Assembly: GCA_030536995.1 (NCBI GenBank)
Contig: JAUNOY010000002.1
Location: 1-64,000 of the forward strand
Length of the DNA: 64,000 nucleotides
Reading direction: 5' to 3'
Origin: Eubacteriales bacterium
Lineage (GTDB): Bacteria; Bacillota; Clostridia; Lachnospirales; Lachnospiraceae
The notes beneath the pieces are model-generated. The model saw nothing but the letters and a program-made list of their open reading frames with translations. It ran no database searches and was not told the DNA's origin. This document shows, one piece after another, positions 21,668 through 28,818 of the stretch; within the stretch, counting starts at the first letter, position 1; the number at the start of each line of letters is the position of its first letter. The position numbers were made by a program, and so were the translations under genes.

Positions 21668-21889
21668 ATGTTTAAAAAAACATTTTGGGTTCCTTATGAG
21701 GACAGTTCAAAGTATCCTACTCTTGCCAAAACTATGGAGGCGATTTCAAAATACTGTGAAGAAACAGGAGAATCCTGTACGTTTGTCAGCGACGATGAAG
21801 TTGAGATAAATGGGAAAAGATATGAAATTTACAGGGGATATGAAAATGGAAGCAGAGGAAATTACGGAATAAAATGTAAAGAAAAATAA
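21668..21889 (+). CDS. Small protein resembling the MerR middle domain
   Basis: A 73-residue soluble protein that I cannot assign to a named family. The start at 21668 follows AAGGAGGG; the frame also extends to a TTG at 21635. Its C-terminal half (EINGKRYEIYRGYENGSRG) aligns by eye with FTIDGVEYRAERNYGRSY of the regulator immediately upstream, including the I-D/N-G, Y and R-x-Y positions, and both are preceded by a helix ending in a Glu-Glu-rich turn. It may be a standalone copy of that sensor domain. It lies 34 nt downstream of the regulator and is probably co-transcribed. Confidence 0.65.
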   Translation: MFKKTFWVPYEDSSKYPTLAKTMEAISKYCEETGESCTFVSDDEVEINGKRYEIYRGYENGSRGNYGIKCKEK

Positions 21890-21913
21890 AACTGGATTTC
21901 TATAAATCGTATT

Positions 21914-21943
21914 GAAATAAAACATCCATCTTACGCGTCTAAT
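21914..21943 (+). promoter_or_regulatory. ECF-type promoter of the second sigma gene
   Basis: TGAAAT (21913-21918), 17-nt spacer and CGTCTAAT (21936-21943), followed by TAGTGTA. The octamer matches the one upstream of the first sigma gene. It fits the TGAAAC/CGTC pattern of ECF promoters and suggests autoregulation or cross-regulation. Confidence 0.6.
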
Positions 21944-21986
21944 TAGTGTATACAAAAAAAATGAACAGTTCGCGGGAGGAGATTTC

Positions 21987-22481
21987 ATGGAAATACTTGT
22001 GAAGAAGGCAAAGAAAGGCGATACAGACGCCTTCGCCCAACTGATTCGGATGAATGCCCAAAGTATGTATAAAGTAGCCTGGGCGTATCTGAAGAATGAG
22101 GAAGATGCGGCGGATGCCATACAGGAAACAATCCTGATCTGTTATGAAAAGCTTGGTACACTAAAGAAAAGCAAATACTTTAAAACGTGGCTCATACGAA
22201 TACTGATGAATCAGTGCAATGATTTGCTGAAAACACGCAGAAGGGAAACGGGAGAGTTTGAACAGGCGGAGACTGCCTATGAAGAATCCGGATACCATGA
22301 GTGCGAGTGGAAAGAAATTCTTTTAAAACTTGATGAAAAATACAGGGTAATCGTAACCCTTTATTATGGTCAGGGACTTAGCGTAAAAGAAATCAGCAAA
22401 CTGCTTGAACTGAATCAGAATACAGTTCTCACCCGCCTTTCCAGAGCGAGAGAAAAGCTGCGCAAAGAGTATGAGATGTGA
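21987..22481 (+). CDS. ECF RNA polymerase sigma factor (second copy)
   Basis: Sigma factor of 164 residues with region 2 (EDAADAIQETILICYEKL, about 38-55) and region 4 (LSVKEISKLLELNQNTVLTRLSRAR, about 131-155). GGGAGGAG precedes the ATG. It is clearly paralogous to the sigma gene at 18583. The anti-sigma gene starts 13 nt downstream. It probably belongs to the SigV-like group that pairs with DUF4179 proteins; that group label is from memory. Confidence 0.92.
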   Translation: MEILVKKAKKGDTDAFAQLIRMNAQSMYKVAWAYLKNEEDAADAIQETILICYEKLGTLKKSKYFKTWLIRILMNQCNDLLKTRRRETGEFEQAETAYEESGYHECEWKEILLKLDEKYRVIVTLYYGQGLSVKEISKLLELNQNTVLTRLSRAREKLRKEYEM

Positions 22482-22494
22482 ACGGAGGCTTCTT

Positions 22495-23259
22495 ATGAGT
22501 AAGATGGAAAATAAATTATTTCAGAGTTTTACAGAGGAAACAGAAATACCGGAAACAGTAAATGCACGGATAGAGAACACTTTAACATATCTGAAAAACG
22601 AGAAACAGGAAAAAACAGGAAGAAGAATACATTCATGGAAAAAAGTCCGAAAAACAGCGATTGTTGCTGTTGCCTGTATTGCCCTGACCGGAACCGGCGT
22701 ATATGCAGTGGGCAGCCATTTCGGTTTGTTTGATTTCATGGAAAGAAGCGGATTGGCAGTATCAGAAGACACGGTGAAAAAGACACAGACAGATGTAGGG
22801 GAAAAAGCAGAAAATGCTCTTGCTTCCTTTGAGGTGAAAGAGGCGTTATATGACAACAATTCTGTTTATATCACAATAGAAGTGCAGGCGGCAAAACCGG
22901 AGAAATATCTTCTGGTTCCTGAGGATGTTATGGAAACAGATACCCTGTATTATCTGGGAATTGAATCAGAGCAGACAGTAGGGGAATATGCAGCAGAAAA
23001 GGGGAGAGAGCTTCTGTTTATAGGAGCAGGATTCCAGTTTACAGAGGAGCTTGCTATGGATACATATGCCCGTGATTTTAAAAGTATCAGCGACGACAAA
23101 GCCATCCTGTTTCTGTATGGAAACAGAAGAAACGGAACTTCGGAACCTGAAAAACTGGATTTGTTTTGCACAGGAAGCGCAAGGGAAAAAGATGCAAAAA
23201 GTGTAGATGACGTATATCGCTGCAAGATACCTTTTACCTTACAGAAAAGTGAAGAATAA
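22495..23259 (+). CDS. Membrane anti-sigma factor, DUF4179-like, short
   Basis: Likely anti-sigma protein for the upstream factor, 254 residues. N-terminal cytoplasmic part, basic stretch, membrane segment about 54-72 (AIVAVACIALTGTGVYAVG), then an extracellular domain beginning GLFDFMERSGLAVSEDTVKK. GGAGG at 22482 fixes the ATG at 22495. It is about half the length of the paralogue at 19065, so the C-terminal extracellular module is absent. I saw no continuing reading frame after the stop that would indicate a simple frameshift. Confidence 0.75.
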   Translation: MSKMENKLFQSFTEETEIPETVNARIENTLTYLKNEKQEKTGRRIHSWKKVRKTAIVAVACIALTGTGVYAVGSHFGLFDFMERSGLAVSEDTVKKTQTDVGEKAENALASFEVKEALYDNNSVYITIEVQAAKPEKYLLVPEDVMETDTLYYLGIESEQTVGEYAAEKGRELLFIGAGFQFTEELAMDTYARDFKSISDDKAILFLYGNRRNGTSEPEKLDLFCTGSAREKDAKSVDDVYRCKIPFTLQKSEE

Positions 23260-23353
23260 ACAGAAATTTCTCTGCCTGAGGAGAAAACCTAAGCGCTCTT
23301 ACAGGTATACAAAAACAAATAGTTTCACAAACAAACTTTTTGCTTGTAATCCC

Positions 23354-23383
23354 TTGTCATTTGCCTATGTTATGAGGTATTCT
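23354..23383 (+). promoter_or_regulatory. Candidate purC promoter
   Basis: TTGTCA (23354-23359), 18-nt spacer, TATTCT (23378-23383), 58 nt before the purC ATG. I do not recognise a purine riboswitch in the short leader. Confidence 0.45.
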
Positions 23384-23440
23384 ATAGGTTGAACTACTTA
23401 TGTAACACAAGAAAAATATAAAATGTTGAGGTGCGAAAAA

Positions 23441-24313
23441 ATGCAGGAAATGAAACCTATTAAAGAGGGTAAAGTACGTGAAATCTATGATAACGGCGAC
23501 AGCCTGATTATGGTTGCGACAGACCGCATCAGTTGCTTCGATGTTATTCTTAAAAATGAAGTAACAAAGAAAGGTACCGTTCTTACACAGATGTCTAAAT
23601 TCTGGTTTGATATGACAGAGGACATCCTTCCGAATCATATGATTTCTGTAGATGTGAAAGATATGCCGGAGTTTTTCCAGCAGGATAAATTCAACGGAAA
23701 CAGCATGATGTGCCGTAAACTGAATATGCTTCCAATCGAATGTATCGTTCGTGGCTATATCACAGGAAGCGGCTGGGAAAGCTATAAGGAAACAGGTAAG
23801 GTTTGCGGAATTGAACTTCCTGAAGGATTAAAAGAATCTGATAAACTGCCTGAGCCAATCTACACTCCATCTACAAAGGCTGAAATCGGCGATCACGACG
23901 AGAATATTTCCTTTGAGCAGAGTATCGCTCACCTTGAGAAATACTTCCCGGGCAAAGGTCAGGAATACGCTGAGAAACTTCGTGACTGCACAATCGCTCT
24001 TTACAAAAAATGTGCGGAATATGCTCTGAGCAAAGGTATCATTATCGCAGATACGAAATTCGAGTTTGGTCTGGACGAAGAAGGCAATATTGTAATCGGT
24101 GATGAAATGCTCACACCGGACAGCTCCAGATTCTGGCCTGCAGAAGGCTATGAACCGGGACACGGACAGCCATCCTTTGACAAACAGTTTGCCCGCGACT
24201 GGCTGAAAGCAAATCCGGACAATGACTGGACTTTACCGGAAGAAATCGTAGACAAAACAATCGAGAAATATCTTCAGGGATATGAAATGCTTACAGGTAA
24301 AAAATTAGGCTGA
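23441..24313 (+). CDS. purC: Phosphoribosylaminoimidazole-succinocarboxamide synthase
   Basis: SAICAR synthetase of purine biosynthesis (CAIR + aspartate + ATP), cytoplasmic. Motifs include EGKVREIYD at the N-terminus, [29 protein letters not shown], and DSSRFWP near the C-terminus. The 290-residue form fits the longer family branch. I use the ATG at 23441, which follows GAGGTG; the frame extends to another ATG at 23423. It stands apart from other pur genes here. Confidence 0.97.
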   Translation: MQEMKPIKEGKVREIYDNGDSLIMVATDRISCFDVILKNEVTKKGTVLTQMSKFWFDMTEDILPNHMISVDVKDMPEFFQQDKFNGNSMMCRKLNMLPIECIVRGYITGSGWESYKETGKVCGIELPEGLKESDKLPEPIYTPSTKAEIGDHDENISFEQSIAHLEKYFPGKGQEYAEKLRDCTIALYKKCAEYALSKGIIIADTKFEFGLDEEGNIVIGDEMLTPDSSRFWPAEGYEPGHGQPSFDKQFARDWLKANPDNDWTLPEEIVDKTIEKYLQGYEMLTGKKLG

Positions 24314-24325
24314 TTGAGGTAAAAC

Positions 24326-25294
24326 ATGATTTCAAAGACAGTACGCAGGATTCTGCAGGCGCTGTCCTATGACAGTAAGGATGTGGAATCTGCCAGACGT
24401 ATAGCGGATTTGAGGAAACTGGACACTATACGGATTTTTTTAAAGAAACTGGATGTGCGGATCTGTAACGGAGAACATGAAATTCCTGTGAGACTGTATT
24501 TTCCTACAGAACAGGCTATGAGGGCAGTGGTGGAGGAAGGTTATACCTTCCCCATTCTGCTCTTTTTTCATGGTGGAGGCTGGATTAAAGAAAGCGTGGA
24601 AAATTACGACCGCGTCTGTGCCCGCATGGCACAGTCCACCTCTCACATTGTAGCGTCTGTAGAGTACAGACTGGCTCCGGAACATCCGTTTCCAACAGGC
24701 TTGGAGGACTGCTATGCAGCTGCGAAAGCCCTTTATGAAGACCCGAAGATTCCTTCGGATAAAATTACAATTATGGGAGACAGCGCAGGAGGAAATCTGG
24801 CAGCAGCGGTAACGCTTCTTGCGAAAGAGAGAGGTGACTTCATGCCCGAAAGGCAGATTCTCATTTATCCGGCTCTGAACAATTGCTATACAGAAGAATC
24901 CCCCTATCCTTCTGTGAAAGAAAACGGACAGGGCTACCTTCTGACAGCATCAAAAATGGAGAATTTCCTGAACCTGTACCAGAGCAGCCCGCAGGACAGA
25001 AATAATCCTCTGTTTGCACCGATACTGGCGAAGGATTTGCGCCATATGCCGGAAACTTTGATTTTGACAGCAGAATTTGACCCTCTTCGCGATGAAGGAG
25101 AGGCTTACGGAGAAAGACTTCGGGAAGCCGGAAATTATGTGGAGGTTCACAGAATCAAGGATGCGCTTCACGGCTTTTTTGCCCTTGGAATCCGGTTTCT
25201 TCATGTGCAGGAAAGCTTTGAATATATGAACGAATTTTTGAAAAGGGAAGCGGTAGAACAGTGGAATTCAAATATTCAAAATGGAGAAAATTAG
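24326..25294 (+). CDS. HSL-family alpha/beta-hydrolase esterase
   Basis: Carboxylesterase of the hormone-sensitive lipase family, 322 residues. The oxyanion-hole HGGGW is near residue 84, the nucleophile elbow GDSAGGN near 153, the acid AEFDPLRDEG near 252 and the His in ALHGFF near 282, so the triad is complete. No signal peptide is seen. Its 3' end overlaps the next gene by 34 nt, so the two are probably translationally coupled; the partner is an acyltransferase-like membrane protein, which suggests joint handling of acyl groups. Confidence 0.9.
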   Translation: MISKTVRRILQALSYDSKDVESARRIADLRKLDTIRIFLKKLDVRICNGEHEIPVRLYFPTEQAMRAVVEEGYTFPILLFFHGGGWIKESVENYDRVCARMAQSTSHIVASVEYRLAPEHPFPTGLEDCYAAAKALYEDPKIPSDKITIMGDSAGGNLAAAVTLLAKERGDFMPERQILIYPALNNCYTEESPYPSVKENGQGYLLTASKMENFLNLYQSSPQDRNNPLFAPILAKDLRHMPETLILTAEFDPLRDEGEAYGERLREAGNYVEVHRIKDALHGFFALGIRFLHVQESFEYMNEFLKREAVEQWNSNIQNGEN

Positions 25295-27069
25295 ACAATG
25301 CAGCTCTGGCATATCCGGCTCTGACCGGAAAGAATCATACCAGAGTGTTTCGGTTTTACTGTCAGTTAAAAGAGTCTGTGAATGAGGAAATTCTTCAGAA
25401 GGCTCTTGACATTACAATGGATAAATACCCCCTGTTTCAGGCAGTGCTTCGGAAAGGACTTTTCTGGTTTTATCTGGAGCACAGGGAACTGCGCGCTATG
25501 GCGCAAAAAGAAAATAAACCTCCCTGCAGCAGACTTTATATTCCGGATAAAAAGGCGCTTCTGCTGGAAGTGAGCTATTATAAGAACCGCATTAATTTTG
25601 AAGTTTTTCATGCTCTGACCGACGGGACGGGAGCCATGCATTTTCTGCAGGAGCTGGTGCAGAATTATCTGATTCTGGCTTATCCGGACAGGAAGCTGGG
25701 ACGTATTCCGGTGGATGAGACAATTACGGCAAAAGACAGGGAGGAAGACAGTTTTTCCCAGTATTATTCCTCGGAATTGCCTAAGGGAAAGAAGCAGAGG
25801 ATTCGGGCAGCCCGTATACGGGGAGAAAAGCTCACCCACGATGAAATGAATGTGACAGAGGTTGTCATTCCGGTGAAAGAAACGCTTGTAAAAGCCAGGT
25901 CTATGGGTGTTTCCATAACTGTACTTCTGACGGCAATGTTTCTGTGTGCAATCCATGAGGAATTGTCGGGAAACAGCAGAAAACAGCCTGTGAGACTTCT
26001 TGTGCCTGTCAATCTCAGGAATTATTTTCCTTCACAGTCTATGGCAAATTTTTTCGGGTGTATTGAAGTGGGATACCGGTTTACCGAAGAAACAAAATTT
26101 GAAGATGTGCTTCAGGGCGTAAAAGAGCAGTTTGAGACAGAGCTTGTGAAAGAAAAGATAGCCATGCGCATGAATGATTATGTACGTTTGGAAAAGAATC
26201 CGTTTCTTAGGGCAGTTCCTTTGGAAATTAAGAAGCAGGCGCTGATGGTAGGCGGAAATCTGGACAGACGGAGTATCACAGCCGTGTATTCCAATGTGGG
26301 AATAATCCGGTTTCCGGAGGAATACAGAGAATATATAGACCGTTTCGGACTTCTGGCAAGTACAAATACCATGCAGCTTTGTTCCTGTTCCTATGAAAAT
26401 GAGATGGTGCTGGGATTTACTTCCAAGATTGCAGGGCGGAGCATAGAGAGAAATATGCAGCGAATGCTGAAAGAGGCTGATATTCCCGTAAGGGCAGAAA
26501 AGAACGATTTTCCGGGAATGGAACAGGAGAGCAGCAGAGGCAGAAAAATTTTTCAGACCTTTACCTTTTTATGTATTGCAGCAGCGGTTCTATGTGTAAT
26601 GATGGATTTTATGATGAATAAGAAAACGACATGGAGTCTGTTTTCGGCAGCAGGATGCCTTTGCACCTGGCTGATTGTTGCGGTTGCCTACAGGAAGCGG
26701 AGAAATATTCTCAAAAATGAGATGTGGCAGCTTCTCATCGGCACGGTGATTTGTATTTTGTGGGATTTTTTCACAGGCTGGCGCCGCTGGTCTGTGGAGG
26801 TGGTCGTGCCGCTGGCATCTCTATGCGTGAGTGTTTCTATTCCGGTGATTGCCCGTGTGAGCTCCCTGGCAGTAGAGGAATACCTCTTTTATCTGGTGCA
26901 GGCAGGGATGTTGGGATGTATTCCCCTTTTGTTTATCTGGACGGGGATCTCGAAGTTTATTTACCTTGACGTAGTGTGCGGAGGCTGCAGCTTCCTTCTC
27001 CTTGTGTGGCTGTTTATCTTTCGGAGGAAAGATACTCTGCGGGAATTTAAGAAAAAACTGCGGGTATAA
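25261..27069 (+). CDS. Condensation-type acyltransferase with C-terminal membrane domain
   Basis: A 602-residue protein. The N-terminal 400 residues look like the alcohol acetyltransferase / condensation-domain superfamily, with the HxxxDGxG-type motif HALTDGTGAMHF near residue 118. The C-terminal part (about 425-595) has about five or six hydrophobic helices and fits a DUF6320-type membrane domain. The GTG start at 25261 is the one that keeps the conserved FKYSKWRKLDNAALAYP N-terminus; it lies inside the esterase gene and follows AAGGGAAG. Likely substrate is an acyl-CoA and an unknown acceptor. Confidence 0.8.
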   Translation: MEFKYSKWRKLDNAALAYPALTGKNHTRVFRFYCQLKESVNEEILQKALDITMDKYPLFQAVLRKGLFWFYLEHRELRAMAQKENKPPCSRLYIPDKKALLLEVSYYKNRINFEVFHALTDGTGAMHFLQELVQNYLILAYPDRKLGRIPVDETITAKDREEDSFSQYYSSELPKGKKQRIRAARIRGEKLTHDEMNVTEVVIPVKETLVKARSMGVSITVLLTAMFLCAIHEELSGNSRKQPVRLLVPVNLRNYFPSQSMANFFGCIEVGYRFTEETKFEDVLQGVKEQFETELVKEKIAMRMNDYVRLEKNPFLRAVPLEIKKQALMVGGNLDRRSITAVYSNVGIIRFPEEYREYIDRFGLLASTNTMQLCSCSYENEMVLGFTSKIAGRSIERNMQRMLKEADIPVRAEKNDFPGMEQESSRGRKIFQTFTFLCIAAAVLCVMMDFMMNKKTTWSLFSAAGCLCTWLIVAVAYRKRRNILKNEMWQLLIGTVICILWDFFTGWRRWSVEVVVPLASLCVSVSIPVIARVSSLAVEEYLFYLVQAGMLGCIPLLFIWTGISKFIYLDVVCGGCSFLLLVWLFIFRRKDTLREFKKKLRV

Positions 27070-27110
27070 AGAAAAAATATTAAAAAACCCCTGTTACGGA
27101 GGAAGAAAGA

Positions 27111-27902
27111 ATGTGTCAAAACACAAAAAAAGCAATTTTGGCTGTAAGTTTCGGAACCAGCCACAATGATACAAGAAAAGCCACGATAGATGAGATTGAA
27201 AAAGCCCTACAGGAATCGTTTCCTGAGTATCCGCTTTATCGTGCCTGGACGAGCAAAATGATTATCAGGAAACTGAAGAACAGAGATAATGTTCATATTA
27301 ATACGATTAAAGAGGCCCTGGAACAGATGCGCCGGGACGGGATTACAGACATCTTTGTGCAGACGACTCATGTGATAAATGGTATAGAAAGCGAAGTAAT
27401 GAAGGAAGAGATCCTTTCTTATAAAGAATATTTTCAGTTTATTTCTTTTGGCAATCCTCTTCTCACAGAGGAGCAGGACAGTATGGATGTAATAGACGCC
27501 GTTGTACAGGAATTTTCTTTTCTAAAAGAAGATGAAGTTCTTGTTCTGATGGGACATGGAACGACCCACTATGCGAATTCTGTGTATACAGCAATTGATC
27601 ATACATTTAAAGACAGAGGGCACAGGAATATTTTCCTTGGCACAGTAGAAGCTTATCCGTCTATGGAAACACTTCTGGAACAGGTCAGGGAATTTCAGCC
27701 ATCCAAAGTTTATCTTGCGCCGTTTATGATCGTGGCAGGCGACCACGCCAAAAACGACATGGCAGGGGAAGATAAGGATTCCTGGTACAGCAGGTTTAAG
27801 ACAGAAGGTTATGAAGTAGAACCTATCCTTAAAGGACTTGGCGAATACCCCGAAATCCGCAGGATGTTTGTGGAACATCTTCGGAGTGTGATAAGGGCGT
27901 GA
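27111..27902 (+). CDS. cbiK: Sirohydrochlorin cobaltochelatase (anaerobic B12 route)
   Basis: Inserts cobalt into sirohydrochlorin in anaerobic cobalamin synthesis; 263 residues, cytoplasmic. The two metal-binding His segments are visible: MGHGTTHYANS (about 146-156) and AGDHAKNDMAG (about 206-216). The N-terminal AVSFGTSHNDTR is also typical of CbiK. No other cobalamin gene is in the window and no cobalamin riboswitch is evident in the 41-nt gap upstream. An iron or nickel chelatase role is possible but less likely. Confidence 0.92.
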   Translation: MCQNTKKAILAVSFGTSHNDTRKATIDEIEKALQESFPEYPLYRAWTSKMIIRKLKNRDNVHINTIKEALEQMRRDGITDIFVQTTHVINGIESEVMKEEILSYKEYFQFISFGNPLLTEEQDSMDVIDAVVQEFSFLKEDEVLVLMGHGTTHYANSVYTAIDHTFKDRGHRNIFLGTVEAYPSMETLLEQVREFQPSKVYLAPFMIVAGDHAKNDMAGEDKDSWYSRFKTEGYEVEPILKGLGEYPEIRRMFVEHLRSVIRA

Positions 27903-27984
27903 GAAGAGGATATGCAGATTTGCTCTGTATCAGAGAGACAGTAACCAGTAATCCTATATATAATAATATGATGTGGGAAATATA

Positions 27985-28015
27985 TTGAATTTTGTGAGAA
28001 GATATGTTATATAAT
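27985..28015 (+). promoter_or_regulatory. Candidate promoter of the type III antitoxin RNA
   Basis: Perfect TATAAT (28010-28015) with a TTGAAT -35 (27985-27990) at a 19-nt spacing. It lies about 30 nt before the tandem repeats, as expected for a ToxI-type transcript. The stretch 27903-27984 holds nothing else that I recognise. Confidence 0.5.
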
Positions 28016-28043
28016 ACTTAAGAGACGTATATCTCACTTCGCA

Positions 28044-28147
28044 GATGAGACGAGTGACGGTTCTGACTCGTCGGTAAAATAAAATGTGACCGAGTGATGA
28101 GATGAGTGACGGTTCTGACTCATCGGTAAAATAAAATGTGACCGGTG
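28044..28147 (+). repeat. Two tandem 52-bp repeats with covarying stem
   Basis: Copy 1 is 28044-28095 and copy 2 is 28096-28147. The first 49 bases differ at only two positions (C/T at 28051/28103 and G/A at 28070/28122), and these two pair with each other in the stem GAYGAGT / ACTCRTC. The 10-nt loop GACGGTTCTG and the following CGGTAAAATAAAATGTGACC are unchanged. Confidence 0.9.
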
Positions 28148-28158
28148 CGAAGAAATAT

Positions 28159-28185
28159 AGCGAGAGGAGAAACCTCTCGCTAATT
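28159..28185 (+). terminator. Leaky terminator between antitoxin repeats and toxin gene
   Basis: AGCGAGAGG (28159-28167) and CCTCTCGCT (28173-28181) pair perfectly around AGAAA and are followed by AATTTTAT. The short, broken T-run fits partial read-through into the toxin gene, the usual dosage control in type III systems. Confidence 0.75.
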
Positions 28186-28227
28186 TTATATCAGGTGCAC
28201 AGGAATTCGAATGGGAGGAGGCATAAA

Positions 28228-28695
28228 ATGGAATTTGATTATGCAATCTATCGTTTGTCTGATGAATTCTATCGAATGTACCCAGATCCGCCTTACAAAG
28301 AAATATTAAAAAAGCAATCCAGAGGATACGCATGTCTGTTGTTTCAAAGTCATTATGGATATTTCATTTGTGTTCCATATCGTTCAGAAATATCACATAA
28401 GTATGCGTATCATTTTAGAAGTTCAAAACGGTCTCAAAAGCATAAATCAGGGATTGATTATACTAAGGCAGTGATAATAAAAGAATTAAAATATCTGGAT
28501 AAACCGATATTGATTGATCAGGATGAATATGCAGAAACAAGAAAAAATATTTTGCACATAGCGAAAAAAGCAGAAGATTATGTTGAAACTTACAAGACAT
28601 ATTTAAAGGGAGAGAAAAGAATAAGTAAAGAGGAATTTTCCAGAAGATATAGATGTACGTCATTAAAATATTTTCATAAAGAGCTTGATATATAA
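28228..28695 (+). CDS. TenpN/ToxN-like type III toxin endoribonuclease
   Basis: Predicted 155-residue toxin. The ATG at 28228 follows GGGAGGAGG; the frame extends upstream through the terminator hairpin, which argues against longer starts. The segments RLSDEFY, GYACLLFQSHYGYFICVPYR, a lysine-rich SSKRSQKHKSGIDYTK and the closing YRCTSLKYFH resemble, from memory, the TenpN branch of ToxN-fold ribonucleases, in which a compact barrel cuts mRNA and its own antitoxin RNA. The gene is AT-rich compared with neighbours, a sign of transfer. Family assignment rests on motifs plus the repeat RNA upstream. Confidence 0.75.
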   Translation: MEFDYAIYRLSDEFYRMYPDPPYKEILKKQSRGYACLLFQSHYGYFICVPYRSEISHKYAYHFRSSKRSQKHKSGIDYTKAVIIKELKYLDKPILIDQDEYAETRKNILHIAKKAEDYVETYKTYLKGEKRISKEEFSRRYRCTSLKYFHKELDI

Positions 28696-28818
28696 TTATT
28701 TTTTTGCAAAAAAACATTACAAGATGAACATTTGTTACATTTGTAAATGCGTGTAAAAGATGTAATGAATGATAAGAGCAAGTATCTGTGAAATGACAAT
28801 TTAAAAGGAGGAAAAAAT

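Larger units (their letters stand above)
28022..28185 (+). ncRNA. Candidate type III antitoxin RNA (ToxI/TenpI-like)
   Basis: A short RNA predicted to run from the promoter at 28010 through two 52-nt tandem repeats to the hairpin at 28159-28181. Each repeat can form a 7-bp stem whose one base change is compensated between copies. In type III systems the toxin cuts such a repeat precursor into units that wrap and inhibit it. The gene order (promoter, repeats, leaky terminator, toxin) matches that layout. Exact ends and the pseudoknot fold are not determined here. Confidence 0.65.

Noticed and set aside
28044..28147. CRISPR array or MITE as an explanation of the 52-bp repeats
   Set aside because: The two copies are adjacent with no spacers, there are no cas genes, no terminal inverted repeats and no target duplication. 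The RNA-antitoxin reading fits better.
28699..28714. T7-GC-A7 palindrome as a terminator of the toxin gene
   Set aside because: An A/T-only stem with a 2-nt centre is a poor terminator; no GC-rich stem is present.
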